Positions 62,419-64,000 of a DNA stretch of 64,000 nt are shown here, piece by piece. The position numbers and the translations under genes are program-made. The number at the start of each line of letters is the position of its first letter. Position 1 is the stretch's first letter. This DNA is from D2472 sp964275585 (GTDB lineage: Bacteria > Pseudomonadota > Gammaproteobacteria > Magnimaribacterales > D2472). The stretch covers positions 1 to 64,000 of the forward strand of contig CAXYCJ010000014.1 of the NCBI GenBank assembly GCA_964275585.1. The letters run 5' to 3'. The notes beneath the pieces were generated by a model that ran no database searches, was not told the origin of the DNA, and was given only the letters and a program-made list of their open reading frames with translations.

Positions 62419-62448
62419 AAAAAAGCCCGGATAAATCCGGGCTTTTTT
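62419..62448. terminator. Bidirectional terminator between tRNA-Val and proteorhodopsin
   Basis: GCCCGGAT (62425-62432), an AA loop and ATCCGGGC (62435-62442) form an 8-bp GC-rich stem, flanked by A's on the left and T's to 62448 on the right. It can stop the tRNA transcript and, read from the other side, the proteorhodopsin message. Confidence 0.92.
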
Positions 62449-62466
62449 ATTCAAACTGACTTCTTA

Positions 62467-63261
62467 TTAGCTAGCCATTTTACTTTCTGAATCACTTACA
62501 GCAGCTGACCAGATAACAACACCAAATAAGATCTTGTTAACAAAGTCTGCAAGGTTGTAAATGAGGTTTAATGAACCTTCGTCCACTCCACCACCAAAAT
62601 AGCCTACAGCGTATCCCAAAGGATAGATTGCCCAACCCACAATGATGATCCACATCATAGTGTTATACGCGGTTGTAACGGCAGCATTGCCTGAAGCATT
62701 TCTAGCTGCAGCGCCTTCACCGAACCATAATGTATAGATCATGTAAAGCCAAGCAGACACTCCGATTACAAATGCAATCATTTGATTCATATGCTCAGCT
62801 TCTCCAGCATAACCAAACCCAAGCATGACAATTGAACCTACAAATAGCTTATAGAATAATGAGGCAGCAACGTTAGTCACAGCTTTCAGGATTAAATAGA
62901 ACTCAATAATTAATAATGGCACAGTTAGCAACCAGTCAATGTATCTGAAAACAGTTGGTGTTTCACCTGAGGCTGTTCCTGTTTCGGCCAACGATAGTTC
63001 CATTGAATCAATCCAAACACCTCTCATGTAGAGATAATGCCAAAATGCAATACCGGTAACTAAACCAGCAATTGTTAATGATGTTTTCCATTTTGCATGA
63101 ACTCTATCTCTTTCAATGAAAAAGAAAGCAGTTGCAGCTAGCAAAGCAGCTGAAACAAGCCAGAAAGAAATCCCAACGTAATCGCTCTCGCTAAGATTGC
63201 CTCCTGAAGCAGCAAAAGTAGGAACGGCCATTACCCCAGCCAAAAGCATAAGTAATTTCAT
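62467..63261 (-). CDS. Proteorhodopsin, green-tuned light-driven proton pump
   Basis: A seven-helix retinal protein that pumps protons outward in light. The 264 residues include a signal peptide (about 1-18). Retinal binds K243 in LADFVNKILFG. The proton acceptor D109 (RYIDW) and donor E120 are both present with H75, as in proteorhodopsin D97, E108 and H75. The tuning site equivalent to residue 105 is L117, which predicts green absorption. There are about 12 extra residues before the third helix (SMELSLAETGTASGE) compared with the reference protein. AGGAG precedes the ATG. It ends at the shared terminator. No retinal synthesis genes are in the window. Confidence 0.98.
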   Translation of the reverse strand: MKLLMLLAGVMAVPTFAASGGNLSESDYVGISFWLVSAALLAATAFFFIERDRVHAKWKTSLTIAGLVTGIAFWHYLYMRGVWIDSMELSLAETGTASGETPTVFRYIDWLLTVPLLIIEFYLILKAVTNVAASLFYKLFVGSIVMLGFGYAGEAEHMNQMIAFVIGVSAWLYMIYTLWFGEGAAARNASGNAAVTTAYNTMMWIIIVGWAIYPLGYAVGYFGGGVDEGSLNLIYNLADFVNKILFGVVIWSAAVSDSESKMAS

Positions 63262-63384
63262 GTAATACTCCTTTTTAGTTAATTAACACTCTCCTTCATG
63301 GAAAGTTATGAAAGCATATCAAAAATTAAACTTGTCGGTAAAACTTTTTGTTTGTAAAAAACACATTAAATTTGACAAAATATA

Positions 63385-63403
63385 AATAATGAGAATCATT
63401 ATC
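63385..63403. promoter_or_regulatory. Candidate Fur box upstream of proteorhodopsin
   Basis: This 19-mer matches the Fur consensus GATAATGATAATCATTATC at 17 of 19 positions (differences at 1 and 9). It lies 124 bp upstream of the proteorhodopsin start and 92 bp before tRNA-Asp. A weak promoter pair TTTACC and TATGCT (63313-63318, minus strand) sits between it and proteorhodopsin. Confidence 0.55.
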
Positions 63404-63494
63404 ATTTAGGACAAATAGTTATTATTTGTTATGAATGCATGCCACATAAACGTTGCAGAAAAATATAAAAAAGCTATCATTCACAAGCGTTCGC

Positions 63495-63572
63495 GGTCCG
63501 GTAGTTCAATCTGGTTAGAACGCCGCCCTGTCACGGCGGAGGTTGCGAGTTCGAGTCTCGTCCGGATCGCCA
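63495..63572 (+). tRNA. tRNA-Asp (anticodon GUC)
   Basis: A 78-nt tRNA with encoded CCA. The acceptor GGTCCGG pairs with CCGGATC. Stem CCGCC/GGCGG encloses loop CTGTCAC, so the anticodon is GUC. The T arm has GTTCGAGTC. Confidence 0.96.
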
Positions 63573-63584
63573 TTTTATAAAATT

Positions 63585-63983
63585 ATGACAAGTCAAATAG
63601 CACTTATATTTCTCAATCTTTTAATTGCAGGGGTTATCTTTACCCATCTTGTTTTAACAACACCAGTTATATTCCGCAGCCTTGATGAGGAATCTGCGTC
63701 ACAATTCTTACGTGCAATTTTTCCACGCTATTACTTTCTATTGTTTCTTTTATCGCTACCCATTTTATTAATTCTGTTTTTTCAAGACTCTTCATTGAAT
63801 TGGTGGCTTGGAATCAATCTTTCATTTCATGCTTTGTTAGGGCTTCTTGGTATTCCTATTACCAATGCTGCTAAAGATCGAGGCTGGGAAAAAATATTTT
63901 CTTTTGCTCATGGTGTCAGTGTCTACTGCACAATAGTAATTCTAGCCTTGAGCTTGACCCAGTTCTTTCTCTATATTAATTAA
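63585..63983 (+). CDS. DUF4149-type membrane protein
   Basis: A 132-residue protein with four membrane helices. The opening (IALIFLNLLIAGVIFTHLVL), TPVIFRSLDEESASQFLRAI and FPRYYFLLFLLSLPILLILF fit the DUF4149/TMEM205-like plan. The ATG at 63585 is used because the longer reading begins inside tRNA-Asp. It starts 12 bp after the tRNA CCA end, so it may share its transcript. The function is unknown. Confidence 0.78.
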   Translation: MTSQIALIFLNLLIAGVIFTHLVLTTPVIFRSLDEESASQFLRAIFPRYYFLLFLLSLPILLILFFQDSSLNWWLGINLSFHALLGLLGIPITNAAKDRGWEKIFSFAHGVSVYCTIVILALSLTQFFLYIN

Positions 63984-64000
63984 TTCATTTCTTGGACATT

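Noticed and set aside
18408..63572. tRNA genes as attachment sites for an integrated element
   Set aside because: No integrase gene and no repeat of a tRNA 3' end could be found in the window.
1..64000. CRISPR arrays, insertion sequences, prophage or secondary-metabolite clusters
   Set aside because: No repeat-spacer pattern, transposase, integrase, phage structural gene or modular synthase was seen by reading; weak repeats cannot be excluded by eye.

Overview
The window is AT-rich chromosomal DNA from a marine gammaproteobacterium, most likely of the SAR86 type. The reasons are a green-tuned proteorhodopsin next to tRNA genes, a TonB-dependent receptor, lipid- and sulfate-ester-oriented catabolic genes (acyl-CoA dehydrogenases, an alkyl-sulfatase-like enzyme, a PQQ alcohol dehydrogenase), very tight gene packing, and gammaproteobacterial gene order (zipA-ligA, dnaX-recR, purM-purN, hda, wrbA-DUF2069). 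The genus is inferred, not proven. I see no phage, transposon, integrase or CRISPR array.

Layout. 0-8.5 kb: zipA end, ligA, a frameshifted lytic transglycosylase, a frameshifted M16 peptidase, a lipoprotein and mnmC. 8.5-31.5 kb: catabolic and envelope genes, comprising a metallo-beta-lactamase-fold sulfatase, three acyl-CoA dehydrogenases, a TonB receptor with a DUF3604 hydrolase, tRNA-Leu(UAG), two serine hydrolases, a PQQ-heme dehydrogenase, AMP nucleosidase, small membrane proteins, a Ca2+/Na+ exchanger, an SDR/methyltransferase pair, a LysR regulator, exonuclease I and tRNA-Val(GAC). 31.5-37 kb: membrane transport (SLC13/RCK permease, MscS channel, voltage-gated-type ion channel) and a threonine-dehydratase-like enzyme. 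37-41 kb: redoxin, DsbD, Hsp20 and nitroreductase, the last three broken by many single-base indels. 41-50 kb: housekeeping genes (recX, dnaX, recR, dcd, purN, purM, DUF2066, CDP-alcohol phosphatidyltransferase, hda). 50-57 kb: DUF945, a GC-richer segment with a secreted-looking MDR reductase and an NTP/NDP-exchanger-like transporter, sppA, and a small XRE-regulator operon behind a perfect 36-bp palindrome. 57-64 kb: DUF2069, wrbA, TlpA, M23 peptidase, xseA, EamA transporter, a frameshifted NTF2-like protein, tRNA-Val(UAC), proteorhodopsin, tRNA-Asp(GUC) and a DUF4149-type protein.

Genes working together: receptor plus periplasmic hydrolases and lipoprotein dehydrogenases suggest surface uptake and oxidation of organic substrates; redoxin, DsbD and TlpA serve envelope thiol chemistry; ligA, sbcB, recX, recR, dnaX, hda, xseA, dcd and purMN form the DNA replication, repair and nucleotide set.

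Most notable observations: (1) many starts have a TATAAT-like hexamer only 5-7 nt upstream, and several divergent gene pairs share one such element inside a 14-19 bp gap, which points to leaderless transcription; (2) a 10-A run in dnaX whose slippage in either direction ends the protein after the clamp-loader domains; (3) a ROSE-like RNA thermometer before hsp20; (4) a native TYDDW selectivity filter in a one-domain voltage-gated channel, like the engineered Ca2+-selective CavAb; (5) a palindromic operator over an XRE promoter; (6) a near-consensus Fur box beside proteorhodopsin; (7) three clusters of mostly +1 single-base indels that look more like consensus errors than gene decay.
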